Source of the DNA: Bordetella genomosp. 7
Lineage (GTDB): Bacteria; Pseudomonadota; Gammaproteobacteria; Burkholderiales; Burkholderiaceae_B
DNA: 64,000 nucleotides
NCBI RefSeq assembly: GCF_002261265.1
Contig: NZ_NEVK01000003.1
Location: 620,001-684,000 of the forward strand
Reading direction: 5' to 3'
The notes beneath the pieces were generated by a model that saw only the letters and a program-made list of their open reading frames with translations, had not been told where the DNA came from and did no database searches. Position 1 is the stretch's first letter; every line of letters starts with the position of its first letter. Both the position numbers and the translations under genes were made by a program. Shown piece after piece: positions 33,554-42,091 of the stretch.

Positions 33554-34259
33554 CAATATCATCGCGGGCTACGGCCGCACGCGCATATTGCATGGCGTGA
33601 CGCTGGATGTGCCCAAGGGCGGGCTGGTTGCGCTGCTGGGCGGCAATGGCACGGGTAAATCCACCACCCTGAAAAGCATCGTGGGCCTGGTGTCATTGCA
33701 GGAAGGCAACATCGTCTTCGACGGCAAGGACATCGACGACGTCCCGGTCGAGCGCCGCGCCGCCATGGGCCTGTCGCTGGTGCCGCAAGGCAAGGAAGTC
33801 TTCGCGGGCATGAGCGTCCAGGAAAACCTGCTGATGGGGGCCTATCACCGCCGCCGCGACAAGGCCGGCATCGCCGAAGACCTCGAAGGTGTTTACCAGC
33901 GCTTCAAACGCCTGCGAGAGCGCCGCAATGTGGCGGCCGGCATGCTCTCCGGCGGCGAACGCCAGATGCTGGCCATCGGCCGCTCGCTCATGTCGCGTCC
34001 TTCCATGCTGCTGCTGGACGAGCCGTCGGCCGCGCTGGCGCCCAGAGTCGTGGAAGAAATCGCCGAGGCGATTCTCGCCTTGCGCGAACTGGGCCTGACG
34101 CTGCTGCTGGTGGAGCAGAACGTCGGGATGGCGCTGGACATCGCGGACTACATCTATGTGATCCGCGGCGGGCGTATCGCTTATGAGCGCGAGGTCGGCG
34201 ATGGCGTGGCCATGGACGAACTGCGCGAATTCTATCTGGGAGGTAAAGAGCATGTCTGA
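33540..34259 (+). CDS. ABC-transporter ATPase, LivF type
   Basis: 239 residues. Walker A GGNGTGKST, LVPQGKEVFAGMSVQENLLMGAY, signature LSGGERQMLAIGRSLM and Walker B MLLLDEPSAALAP. It pairs with the LivG-type subunit. The GTG start overlaps the livG end by 14 bases, and its own end overlaps the SDR start by 8 bases, so the operon is tightly coupled. Confidence 0.93.
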   Translation: MLKLNNIIAGYGRTRILHGVTLDVPKGGLVALLGGNGTGKSTTLKSIVGLVSLQEGNIVFDGKDIDDVPVERRAAMGLSLVPQGKEVFAGMSVQENLLMGAYHRRRDKAGIAEDLEGVYQRFKRLRERRNVAAGMLSGGERQMLAIGRSLMSRPSMLLLDEPSAALAPRVVEEIAEAILALRELGLTLLLVEQNVGMALDIADYIYVIRGGRIAYEREVGDGVAMDELREFYLGGKEHV

Positions 34260-35022
34260 ATCGCGCTTTCAGGGCCGCGTGGCGTTCGTCACCGGAGCGG
34301 CCTCGGGATTGGGCAAGGCCAGTGCCTTGAGGCTGGCCCGCGACGGCGCGAAGCTGATGCTGTTCGACCGCGACGCAGCCGGCCTGGAAGCGCTCCGGGC
34401 CTCATGCCCCGACGCCGTCACTTACGTGGGCGACGCATCGCTGGCGGCGGACGTGAATGCGGCCGCGGAACTGTCGCGCCAGACTTTCGGCCCCGCCGAG
34501 TTTCTCGTGGCCTCGGCGGGCATCAACGGCATTCCCAAGCCCGCCATCGACTACACCGAAGAAGAGTGGGACAGGCTCTTCGATGTCAACGTCAAGGGGG
34601 CCTGGCTGGCCGTCAAGGCGCTCGTTCCGCAGATGCGCGAGCTCGGCAAGGGGTCGATCGTGCTGTTCTCATCCACCGCCGGCCTGGGCGGTTCGGGCTT
34701 TCTGCCCGCGTACTCGGCTTCCAAGGGCGCCGTGGCGCTGCTGGCGCGCAGCCTGGCGCTGAATCACGCGCGCGAAGGCATCCGGGTCAATTGCGTATGC
34801 CCGGGCACCATAGACACTCCCATGGCGCAGGAAATGTTCGTGAAAGCAAGCGAGCTGGGAGGCGCCGCGCCGCCGACGGTCGATGTCATGCGTAACCGCA
34901 TTCCGATGGGAAGGTTCGGCCAGGCCGACGAGATCGCCGACGCCGTCATGTATTTCCTGAGCGACGCAGCCAGCTACACCACGGGCGTGACAATGCCCGT
35001 CGATGGGGGGTTGAAGGCCTGA
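34252..35022 (+). CDS. Short-chain dehydrogenase/reductase
   Basis: 256 residues. Cofactor motif TGAASGLG (near residue 14), an ASAGINGIPK variant of the NNAG motif, SSTAGLGGSGFLPAYSASKGA with catalytic Tyr and Lys, and the PVDGGLKA C-terminus. Classical NAD(P)-dependent SDR. The NNAG motif reads ASAG, which is unusual but seen. Likely role: oxidising an alcohol intermediate in the island's pathway. ATG 34252 overlaps the livF stop; a longer frame from 34183 is antisense-like extension. Confidence 0.9.
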   Translation: MSESRFQGRVAFVTGAASGLGKASALRLARDGAKLMLFDRDAAGLEALRASCPDAVTYVGDASLAADVNAAAELSRQTFGPAEFLVASAGINGIPKPAIDYTEEEWDRLFDVNVKGAWLAVKALVPQMRELGKGSIVLFSSTAGLGGSGFLPAYSASKGAVALLARSLALNHAREGIRVNCVCPGTIDTPMAQEMFVKASELGGAAPPTVDVMRNRIPMGRFGQADEIADAVMYFLSDAASYTTGVTMPVDGGLKA

Positions 35023-35073
35023 CGGCCTGACGAGCAAGTTGATCCAGCACCAGTCCAGAAAAGGAACCAGGCC

Positions 35074-36282
35074 ATGACCCAAGTCGCGGTTGCAGTCGCG
35101 GCTCCCGAGCTCGACATCGATCCTTACGACGATGCCGTGCTCGAGTCGCCGTTTGCCATGTTCGACCAGCTCCGCCAGGCGCCGGCGGTGTATCTCAAGC
35201 GCTACGGCGTCTACGCCATCGGGCGTTATCGGCAGGTGCGCGACGCGATGAAAGATTGGGAGACTTTCTCGTCTTCCGGCGGCATCGGCCTGACCGACGT
35301 GCGCGAGCCGGACACCTGGCGCGCCCGAAGTCCCATAGGCGACGTGGATCCGCCCGAACATACGCAGGTGCGCACGGTCATACAGCGCATTCTGTCGCCG
35401 CAGGTCATCCGTGGCTGGCGCGCGGGGTTCGAAGAAGAGGCCGAGCGGCTGATCGGCGAAATGGTCGAGAGAGAATACGTGGACGGCGTGCAAGACCTGG
35501 CGGAAGCCTATGTTTCCACGTCGTTTCCCAAGGCCATGGGTATTCGGCATACGCCTGAGCTGCGCGCGAACTGGTACCTGATGGGCGAGCTCAACTTCGA
35601 TAGTCAGGGGCCGCGCAATGCCCGCTACCTGGCTACGCAGCAGCGCGCCGACGCGCTCATCAAGGATTGGCAGCAGGCCAGCATGCAGCGCGAAAGCCTG
35701 ATGCCCGGCGGCTTCGGGATCAAGATCTTCGAGGCGGCCGATGCCGGCCAGATGGCGCCGGAGCTGGCTCCGTTGCTGATCCGTTCTTTCCTGCGCGGCG
35801 GCCTGGACACGACGACCGCCATGATTTCCTCGGTGCTGTATTACCTGGCCCGCGATCCTTCCCAGTATGCCCGGCTGCGCGAAGATCCCTCGTTGGCCCG
35901 CCCGGCGCTGGACGAAACCATGCGCCTGGAAAGTCCGTCGCAGACGGCCTACCGGCTCACCATGCGCGATGCGGTGGTGGACGGCGTGACGATTCCGGCA
36001 AACAAGAAAGTGATGCTGCAACTGGGTGCAGCCAACCGTGATCCGGCCTTCTGGGACCGGCCCGACGAATTCGACATTGCGCGCAACCCCGTGGGCCACC
36101 TGGCGCTGGGGCACGGCGTGCATATGTGCGTAGGCCAGATGATCGCCCGCCTGGAAGGCGAATGCGTACTCAATGCCCTGATCAAGCGAGTCGGCAAGTT
36201 GAGCCTGGAAGGGCCCACGACGCAGCGGCTGAATAACGCCCTGCGCAGTCTGAAAACCCTGCCGCTGCGCCTGCAGGCCTGA
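35074..36282 (+). CDS. Cytochrome P450, CYP199-like (first of two)
   Basis: 402 residues, soluble class I bacterial P450. I-helix FLRGGLDTTTA with Asp245, ExxR motif EXXR at Glu281-Arg284 and heme ligand Cys352 in LGHGVHMCVG. The usual Phe seven residues before the Cys is Leu345. The N-terminal half (LKRYGVYAIGRYRQV, SSSGGIGLTDVREP, DPPEHTQVR, MPGGFG) strongly resembles, from memory, CYP199A enzymes that O-demethylate para-substituted benzoates. Electrons would come from the ferredoxin at 39189 and the reductase at 28276. AAGGA precedes the ATG. Confidence 0.9.
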   Translation: MTQVAVAVAAPELDIDPYDDAVLESPFAMFDQLRQAPAVYLKRYGVYAIGRYRQVRDAMKDWETFSSSGGIGLTDVREPDTWRARSPIGDVDPPEHTQVRTVIQRILSPQVIRGWRAGFEEEAERLIGEMVEREYVDGVQDLAEAYVSTSFPKAMGIRHTPELRANWYLMGELNFDSQGPRNARYLATQQRADALIKDWQQASMQRESLMPGGFGIKIFEAADAGQMAPELAPLLIRSFLRGGLDTTTAMISSVLYYLARDPSQYARLREDPSLARPALDETMRLESPSQTAYRLTMRDAVVDGVTIPANKKVMLQLGAANRDPAFWDRPDEFDIARNPVGHLALGHGVHMCVGQMIARLEGECVLNALIKRVGKLSLEGPTTQRLNNALRSLKTLPLRLQA

Positions 36283-36307
36283 GGCGGGGCGCACTTACGG
36301 AGCAAGC

Positions 36308-37066
36308 ATGGCCACGATGCGGCGGTTCGAGGGAAAGACCATTATCGTCACGGGTGCGGCGCGCGGTATCGGCGCGGCGACCGCCCGGCGGTTTGCCGAC
36401 GAAGGGGCATCGGTGCTGTGGGTCGATGTGTTGCCCGAAGTCGTTGAAACCGCCCATTCTGCGGGCGGCGAGGGGCTGGCGGTAGACGTCGCCGCGCCGG
36501 AAGCGGGGCAGCTTATCGTCGCCGCCGCGCTCGAGGCGTTCGGGCGCATCGATGTGCTGGTCAATAATGCCGGCGTCGGAGGATCCCGGCGGCTGGAAGA
36601 TTCTGACGACGCACTGCTCGCGCGCATCGTCGACATCAACCTGGTGTCGCTCATGCGCATCACGCGGGCCGTGCTGCCGCACCTGCCCAGGCCGGGCGGC
36701 AGCATCGTCAACCTGTCATCGATCTTCGGCCTGGTGGGGTACCCCGGCACCACCGCCTACGCTGTGGCCAAGGCCGGAGTGACCCAGTTCACGCAGCAAC
36801 TGACCAGCGAGGTCGCTCACCAGGGAATCCGGGTCAACGCCATTGCCCCGGGCGTCGTGGTGACGCCGATGACCGAAGCGCATCTGCAGAATCCCAACTA
36901 CGTCAAGCTGATGGTGTCTTCCACTCCGATGGCCCGCGTCTGCCAGCCCGAAGAGCAGGCCGCGGCGATTGCGTTCCTGGCCTCGGACGATGCTTCGTTT
37001 GTGTGCGGCGTGACCTTGCCCGTCGACGGCGGCTATTTGTCCGCCCGATACATTCCCAACTACTGA
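36308..37066 (+). CDS. Short-chain dehydrogenase/reductase (second in the island)
   Basis: 252 residues. TGAARGIGAATARRFADEG for cofactor, NNAGVGG, SSIFGLVGYPGTTAYAVAKAGV with active-site Tyr and Lys, and PVDGGYLSARYIPNY at the end. Lies between the first P450 and the deacetylase-like hydrolase gene. GGAGC before ATG 36308. Substrate unknown; the family includes 3-oxoacyl and aryl-alcohol dehydrogenases. Confidence 0.9.
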   Translation: MATMRRFEGKTIIVTGAARGIGAATARRFADEGASVLWVDVLPEVVETAHSAGGEGLAVDVAAPEAGQLIVAAALEAFGRIDVLVNNAGVGGSRRLEDSDDALLARIVDINLVSLMRITRAVLPHLPRPGGSIVNLSSIFGLVGYPGTTAYAVAKAGVTQFTQQLTSEVAHQGIRVNAIAPGVVVTPMTEAHLQNPNYVKLMVSSTPMARVCQPEEQAAAIAFLASDDASFVCGVTLPVDGGYLSARYIPNY

Positions 37067-37102
37067 TTCACGAGCGGCGTGTCGCATGCGCCAGGAGTAC
37101 CA

Positions 37103-37939
37103 ATGATGAAACATGACATGAGTGTCAAATGGCCCGGCGGAGCGCGTTGCGCCGTCATGCTGACCTTTGATTTCGACGCGGAAACCCTGTGGACGTCGCG
37201 CGACCCGGCCAACGCCAGGCGGCCGGGCATAGTCAGCCAGGGCGCCTACGGCGCCAAGGTGGGTGTGCCCAAGATCTGCGAGCTGCTCCATGAAGAAGAG
37301 GTCAAGGCCTCGTTCTACGTGCCGGGCTGGACTGCCGAACACCACACCGACAAGGTCGAGCTGATCCTGAAGGGCGGCCATGAGGTCGGCCACCATAGCT
37401 ATTCGCATCGCTGGTCCGACGGCGACGACGATGCCGAGATCGAAGAAATGGAAAAGGGGCTGGAGGCGCTCAAGCGCACGGTGGGCGTGGTGCCCAAAGG
37501 CTATCGCTCGCCGGCGGGCGAGGTCAGCCCCTTGCTGTTCGAGCTGCTCAAGAAGCACGGCTTTCTGTATGACACGTCGCTGATGGACGATATCAATCCG
37601 TATCGCCACACAATGCCGGACGGCAGCAAGGGCGTCGTCGAGCTTCCGTGGCACTGGAGCCTGGACGACGCGCCGTATGCGCTGTTCTCGATCAAGAACC
37701 CCCGCACCATCTGCTCGAACGCCCATATGGCCGATATCTTCAAGGCCGAGTTCCGCGAAATATACCGGTGGGGCGGGCTGTACGACCTGGTGATGCATCC
37801 GCAGGTCACGGGGCGGCCGGGCCGCATTGCGCTGCTGCGCGAAATGATCCAGTACATCAAGACCTTCCCGGGCGTGTGGTTCGCCACCGGGGCGGAAGTC
37901 GCCCAGGCCTGGATCGATCTCAACGAGAATAGCCAGTAA
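37103..37939 (+). CDS. Cytosolic polysaccharide-deacetylase-like metal hydrolase
   Basis: 278 residues with no signal peptide. NodB-like motifs: TFDFDAE (motif 1), HEVGHHSYSH with paired His (motif 2) and RSPAGEVSP (motif 3). The sequence resembles cytosolic PgdA/PuuE-type hydrolases from memory, many of which cleave cyclic or linear amides (allantoin-like, N-carbamoyl, imides) rather than glycans. Location in a catabolic operon with an amidase supports a small-molecule C-N hydrolase. ATG 37103 has AGGAG 6 bases upstream; GTG 37079 would be an alternative. Confidence 0.8.
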   Translation: MMKHDMSVKWPGGARCAVMLTFDFDAETLWTSRDPANARRPGIVSQGAYGAKVGVPKICELLHEEEVKASFYVPGWTAEHHTDKVELILKGGHEVGHHSYSHRWSDGDDDAEIEEMEKGLEALKRTVGVVPKGYRSPAGEVSPLLFELLKKHGFLYDTSLMDDINPYRHTMPDGSKGVVELPWHWSLDDAPYALFSIKNPRTICSNAHMADIFKAEFREIYRWGGLYDLVMHPQVTGRPGRIALLREMIQYIKTFPGVWFATGAEVAQAWIDLNENSQ

Positions 37940-37948
37940 GAGTTGATA

Positions 37949-39166
37949 ATGACTGACGCCATCGCCGACACCCCCAGGCAGGCTCCCGAACTGACCCTCG
38001 ACCCCTACGCCGAAGACGTGCTGCACTCGCCCTATGCGATGCACGCGGCCATGCGGCAGGCCGGGCCGGTGGCCTTCCTGCCCAAGTACGACATGTACGT
38101 CATGGGTCGCCATCGCGACGTGCACCCCGCCCTCAAAGACTGGAAGACCTATTCGTCCACCGGCGGCTCGGGCGTGGCCGACATCCGCAAGCCCGGCAAT
38201 TGGCGGCCCGCCAGTGCCATCGTCGAGGTCGATCCGCCACGGCACACCTACGTGCGCTCGGCCATGCAGAAAGCGATGTCGCCCCAGCTGATCCGTTCTT
38301 GGCGCGAGACCTTCGCCAAAGAAGCGGAGCGCCTGGTCGACGAGCTGCTGCAGCGCGAATACGTAGATGGGGTCTACGATCTGGCCGAGCAGTATATTTC
38401 CACGACCTTTCCGCCGGCCCTGGGCCTGGAAGTCACGCCGGAAACCCGCGACAACCTGTTCCTGCTCGGGGCGCTCAATTTCGACGCGCAAGGCCCCAAG
38501 AACGACCGCTACGAAGCGACGCAGAAGCGCGCCGACGCAATCATGCCGTGGCACGACGCCATGATGCGACGCGAGAACCTGCTGCCGGGCGGTTTCGGCG
38601 ACCGCCTGTACCAGGCCGTCGACGCGGGCGAACTCGAACCCGAACTCGCGCCGTTGCTGGTGCGGTCATTCTTGCGCGGCGGGCTGGACACCACCAGCAG
38701 CGCCATTTCGGCCGCGCTGTGGTACCTGGCCATGAATCCGTCGCAGTATGCGCTGTTGCGCGACGACCCCGGCCAGGCACGGCCCGCCCTGGAAGAGGCC
38801 ATGCGGCTCGAAACCCCCATCCAGACGGTCGGGCGCCTGACGATGTGCGATGTCATCGTGGACGGCACACGCATTCCCGCCGACAGGAAGGTCATGATGT
38901 TCCTGGCGTCGGCAAACCGAGATCCCGATTTCTGGGACCGCCCGGATGACTACGACATGACGCGTTCCCGCCTGGGGCACGTCGCCCTTGGCAACGGTAT
39001 TCACATGTGCATCGGCCAGATGATCGCGCGCCTGGAAGGCGAATGCATCCTGACGGCCATTGCCCAGCGCGTGCGCGAAATCAGTCTCGAAGGGGAGCCC
39101 GTGCGCCGCATCAACAATGTGTTGCGCAGCCTCAAGCATCTGCCCTTGCGTTTGAAGGCTGCCTGA
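37949..39166 (+). CDS. Cytochrome P450, CYP199-like (second of two)
   Basis: 405 residues. I-helix FLRGGLDTTSSA with Asp247, heme ligand Cys354 in LGNGIHMCIG, and Leu347 in place of the usual Phe at minus 7. It is clearly a paralogue of the first P450 (same LAPLLVRSFLRGGLDTT, LLPGGFG and HMCIGQMIARLEGEC blocks), so the pair looks like an ancient duplication with divergence. The ferredoxin gene follows after 22 bases. A TTG at 37943 is less likely than ATG 37949. Confidence 0.9.
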   Translation: MTDAIADTPRQAPELTLDPYAEDVLHSPYAMHAAMRQAGPVAFLPKYDMYVMGRHRDVHPALKDWKTYSSTGGSGVADIRKPGNWRPASAIVEVDPPRHTYVRSAMQKAMSPQLIRSWRETFAKEAERLVDELLQREYVDGVYDLAEQYISTTFPPALGLEVTPETRDNLFLLGALNFDAQGPKNDRYEATQKRADAIMPWHDAMMRRENLLPGGFGDRLYQAVDAGELEPELAPLLVRSFLRGGLDTTSSAISAALWYLAMNPSQYALLRDDPGQARPALEEAMRLETPIQTVGRLTMCDVIVDGTRIPADRKVMMFLASANRDPDFWDRPDDYDMTRSRLGHVALGNGIHMCIGQMIARLEGECILTAIAQRVREISLEGEPVRRINNVLRSLKHLPLRLKAA

Positions 39167-39188
39167 CCTCTCTACAGGAAAATTCTTC

Positions 39189-39512
39189 ATGCCGAAAATA
39201 ATCTTCATCGATGCCCAGGCGTCCAGCACCCAGGTCGAGGCGGCCAGCGGCGAGAGTGTGATGCTCGCTGCGCTGGGCGCTCATGTAAAAGGAATCCTGG
39301 GCGAATGCGGCGGCTCGTTGGCCTGTGCCACCTGCCACGTTTATGTAGACGAGGCCTGGCTGGATAAACTGCCTTCCGTATCCGACCTGGAAAACGAAAT
39401 GCTCGACGCGACCGTCTGCGAGCGCCGCCCGAACAGTCGCTTGTGCTGCCAGATCGAAATGTCGAACGCGCTGGATGGCCTGACGGTCCGCTTGCCCGAC
39501 GCGCAGATATGA
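39189..39512 (+). CDS. [2Fe-2S] ferredoxin of the putidaredoxin type
   Basis: 107 residues. Cluster ligands Cys40, Cys46, Cys49 (CGGSLACATC, CX5CX2C) and Cys86 in RLCCQIE, the adrenodoxin/putidaredoxin spacing. CHVYVDEAWLDKLPSVSDLENEMLD matches the family's partner-binding helix. Single copy shared by both P450s; its reductase is encoded divergently at 28276-29481. AGGAAA lies before the ATG. Confidence 0.94.
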   Translation: MPKIIFIDAQASSTQVEAASGESVMLAALGAHVKGILGECGGSLACATCHVYVDEAWLDKLPSVSDLENEMLDATVCERRPNSRLCCQIEMSNALDGLTVRLPDAQI

Positions 39513-39560
39513 CGCTTCGACGCATCTGGCCGGCGCAGGCCCATTCAGCAGGAATGAACC

Positions 39561-40364
39561 ATGAGCATCAAACACCGCTTCCCTCCTATCGATGACCGCC
39601 TGCTGCTGCAATCCGTATCCCGGACGCTGGACGTCCTGGAGGCCTTCGCCGAGAAGCCGGACGCTAAATCCCTGAGCGAGATCGCGGCGGCGGCGGGTAT
39701 CAATAAGAGTGCCGCGCAGCGCATCAGCCAGACCTTGCTCAATCGGGGCTATCTCGAGCAGACCGAGCGCGGGGGCCTGATGCTGGGTCGTTTGTTGCTG
39801 GATAGGGCGTTCGATTACCTGCGATCCAATCCGCTGATCGAAAAGGCGGCGCCGATTCTCAGCGACTTGCGCACCACCACCGGCGAGCGCGTGGATCTGA
39901 GCCTGTTCGATGCCGAGCACGACAACCTGACCATCGTGTATGCCGCGCGCATGCAGAGCAAGCGCGAACGTTTCTACGCGACCTTGCCCGGAAGGCGCAT
40001 GCCGACGTGCGTGGCAACGGGAGGGCGGGCCTGCATGGCCGCGTTGCCCGACGAGGTCGTCGAACAGATCATCGCCGACTCCGAACTGACGCTGATTACG
40101 CCCAAGACCCGGATAGATCGTGAATACATCTGGGAAAAAGTGCACGCCGCGCGCCGCGATGGCTATTCCTCTCAAGAAGAAGAAACGCTGTTGGGCGAAG
40201 TCGTGCTGGCCGCCGCTATCCGCGACCACGACGGCGTACCGGTGGGCGCCATTCATATCGCCGGGTCGCTCAGCGACTGGAACGCCGACGTGTTCTGCAA
40301 ACGCTTCAGTCCACTGGCCATCGAGGCCGCTCGCGCCCTGAGCCAGTGGAATCCGCATCAATGA
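39561..40364 (+). CDS. IclR-family transcriptional regulator of the P450 island
   Basis: 267 residues. HTH domain SVSRTLDVLEAFAEKPDAKSLSEIAAAAGINKSAAQRISQTLLNRGYLE, then the GAF-like IclR effector domain (LSLFDAEHDNLTIV..., IRDHDGVPVGAIHIAGSL). It lies inside the operon, between ferredoxin and amidase genes. IclR members are often repressors or activators of the adjacent aromatic or acid catabolic genes. The CGTATC-N7-GATACG repeats at 29515 and 29693 are candidate targets by position; IclR sites have no strict consensus. Confidence 0.9.
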   Translation: MSIKHRFPPIDDRLLLQSVSRTLDVLEAFAEKPDAKSLSEIAAAAGINKSAAQRISQTLLNRGYLEQTERGGLMLGRLLLDRAFDYLRSNPLIEKAAPILSDLRTTTGERVDLSLFDAEHDNLTIVYAARMQSKRERFYATLPGRRMPTCVATGGRACMAALPDEVVEQIIADSELTLITPKTRIDREYIWEKVHAARRDGYSSQEEETLLGEVVLAAAIRDHDGVPVGAIHIAGSLSDWNADVFCKRFSPLAIEAARALSQWNPHQ

Positions 40365-40386
40365 GCCAGCTACATTAAGGACAATC

Positions 40387-41832
40387 ATGACGGAAAACGA
40401 GTACCAGGACCTGGATGGACTGGCCCTGGCGGACCTGCTCCAGAAAAAGGCGGTGTCGTCGCCGGAACTGATGGAGCATGCGGTCGCCTTGTCGCGTACG
40501 CGCGGCGCGGCGCTCAATGCCATTCGCTACGAGAAGTACGACGATGCGCTGCAATGGGCCCGGCAGTGGCGGCATCAAGGGCAGTTCCAGGGTATTCCTT
40601 TCTTGCTCAAGGACTCCAGCCTGGCGTCCGTGCGCTTGCCCATGAGCCTGGGGTCGAATCTGTTCACCGACACGTCGTTCACTTTCGACGCCACCCTGAC
40701 GCAACGCTTCGAGGCCGCGGGGCTGATTCCCTTTGCGCGGACGTCGGTGCCCGAGTTCTGCATGGCGCCCACCACCGAGGCCGTGGCCAATGGCGCGGTA
40801 ACGCTCAACCCCTGGGACGAAACACGTTCGGCCGGCGGCTCCAGCGGCGGGGCCGCCGCGGCGGTTGCCGCGCGCGTGGTGCCGCTCGCCCATGGCAGCG
40901 ATGGCGGCGGGTCCATTCGCATCCCGGCATCGTGCTGCGGGTTGTACGGGTTCAAGGCAACACGAGGCCGCGTGCCGACCGGGCCGACCAAGGGCGAGAT
41001 CTGGGGCGGAATGGGCACGGACGGTGTGCTGAGCCGCAGCGTGCGAGACACGGCCGCCGCCATGGACGCAATATGCGGCCGGGAAGCGGGCGCGCCCTAT
41101 GACTCGGCGCCGCCGAACGCATCATTCATGTCGGCCGTCACCGAAGCCCGGCGCGCTCCGCTGCGCATCGCGGTCTGGACGTCGGCCTGGGACGGCATCC
41201 CGCTGGCGCCCGAGTGCCTGGATGCAGTCCGCTACGCGGCGAGCCTGTGCAAAGACATGGGCCACGAGATCATCGAGGCCGCGCCGCCGCCCCTGGACTA
41301 CCAGCAGTTCTTCCAGTCGCACTTGCAGGTCCTGGAGGCGAACATCGTCGCCTCGGTGCATGCCCGGCTGGCGGGCCTGAAGCGCTCGCTGCGCGATGAC
41401 GACCTCGAGCCGGCGATGCGCGACGGCTATGAACAGGGCTTGCGCCTGACCGCCGAAGACTATGTCAACGCGATCAACACGTTTCACCACGTGGGTCGCG
41501 TGTTGCAGACGGACATCGCCCGCTTCGACCTGATCCTTACCCCCATGCTGGCGCAACCGCCCGCGCCCCTGGGGTACCTGGCCATGCAAGGGCCGTTCCG
41601 CGAGTTCCGCTACAAGGTGGCTCAGTACGCGGTTTTCTCGGCCATCATGAACGCGTCGGGCCAGCCGGCCGCGAGCGTGCCGGTGTACTGGACCGAAGCC
41701 GGGTTGCCTATCGGCGTGCAGATCATGGGGCAGTTCGGGCGGGACGACCTGGTGCTGCGGCTGTCGGCCGAGCTCGAGCGCGCCGCGCCGTGGGCCGGCC
41801 GCATCCCGGCACGCTTCAAACAGGCGGCATGA
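40387..41832 (+). CDS. Amidase-signature hydrolase
   Basis: 481 residues. Catalytic Lys75 in IPFLLKDSS, the GGSSGG motif with cis-Ser152, and nucleophile Ser176 in GSDGGGSIRIPAS. The amidase signature is complete, so it should cleave a C-N amide of unknown substrate. AAGGA precedes the ATG. Last gene of the island; the convergent ModA-like gene and a repeat array follow. Confidence 0.9.
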   Translation: MTENEYQDLDGLALADLLQKKAVSSPELMEHAVALSRTRGAALNAIRYEKYDDALQWARQWRHQGQFQGIPFLLKDSSLASVRLPMSLGSNLFTDTSFTFDATLTQRFEAAGLIPFARTSVPEFCMAPTTEAVANGAVTLNPWDETRSAGGSSGGAAAAVAARVVPLAHGSDGGGSIRIPASCCGLYGFKATRGRVPTGPTKGEIWGGMGTDGVLSRSVRDTAAAMDAICGREAGAPYDSAPPNASFMSAVTEARRAPLRIAVWTSAWDGIPLAPECLDAVRYAASLCKDMGHEIIEAAPPPLDYQQFFQSHLQVLEANIVASVHARLAGLKRSLRDDDLEPAMRDGYEQGLRLTAEDYVNAINTFHHVGRVLQTDIARFDLILTPMLAQPPAPLGYLAMQGPFREFRYKVAQYAVFSAIMNASGQPAASVPVYWTEAGLPIGVQIMGQFGRDDLVLRLSAELERAAPWAGRIPARFKQAA

Positions 41833-41858
41833 CGGCTGCGACCGGCCCGTTCTTGCGC

Positions 41859-42066
41859 CAGGTGTCAGGCACCCTGCGGGAGCCTGACACCGCCGTGCCC
41901 AAGTCCCAGATACCAGAGACACCAGGCGCCCAGCTCCCGCAGGGCGCCTGACACCGCCATGCGCAAGTTCGAGACACCAGGTGTCTGGCTCCCGCAGGGC
42001 GCCTGACACCGCTATGCGCAAGTTCGAGACACCAGGTGTCTGGCTCCCGCAGGGTGCCTGACACCG
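41859..42066. repeat. Second hairpin-repeat array, with 55-bp tandem units
   Basis: One 31-bp unit (41861-41891) with GGTGTCAGGC / GCCTGACACC arms and a CCCTGCGGGA core is followed by about 2.6 tandem units of 55 bp starting at 41922, 41977 and 42032. Each of those has a TCCCGCAGGG core, CCTGACACC and, in the first two, a GCGCAAGTTCGAGACA linker. The core is the same family as 602-766, and the first unit is again reversed relative to the rest. It lies between convergent genes, like the first array. Confidence 0.88.
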
Positions 42067-42091
42067 CAATGGTTTCCGACGCACGTCGCGT

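Noticed and set aside
41859-42066. Possible CRISPR array
   Set aside because: The 55-bp units are near-identical throughout with no variable spacers, and no cas gene is nearby.
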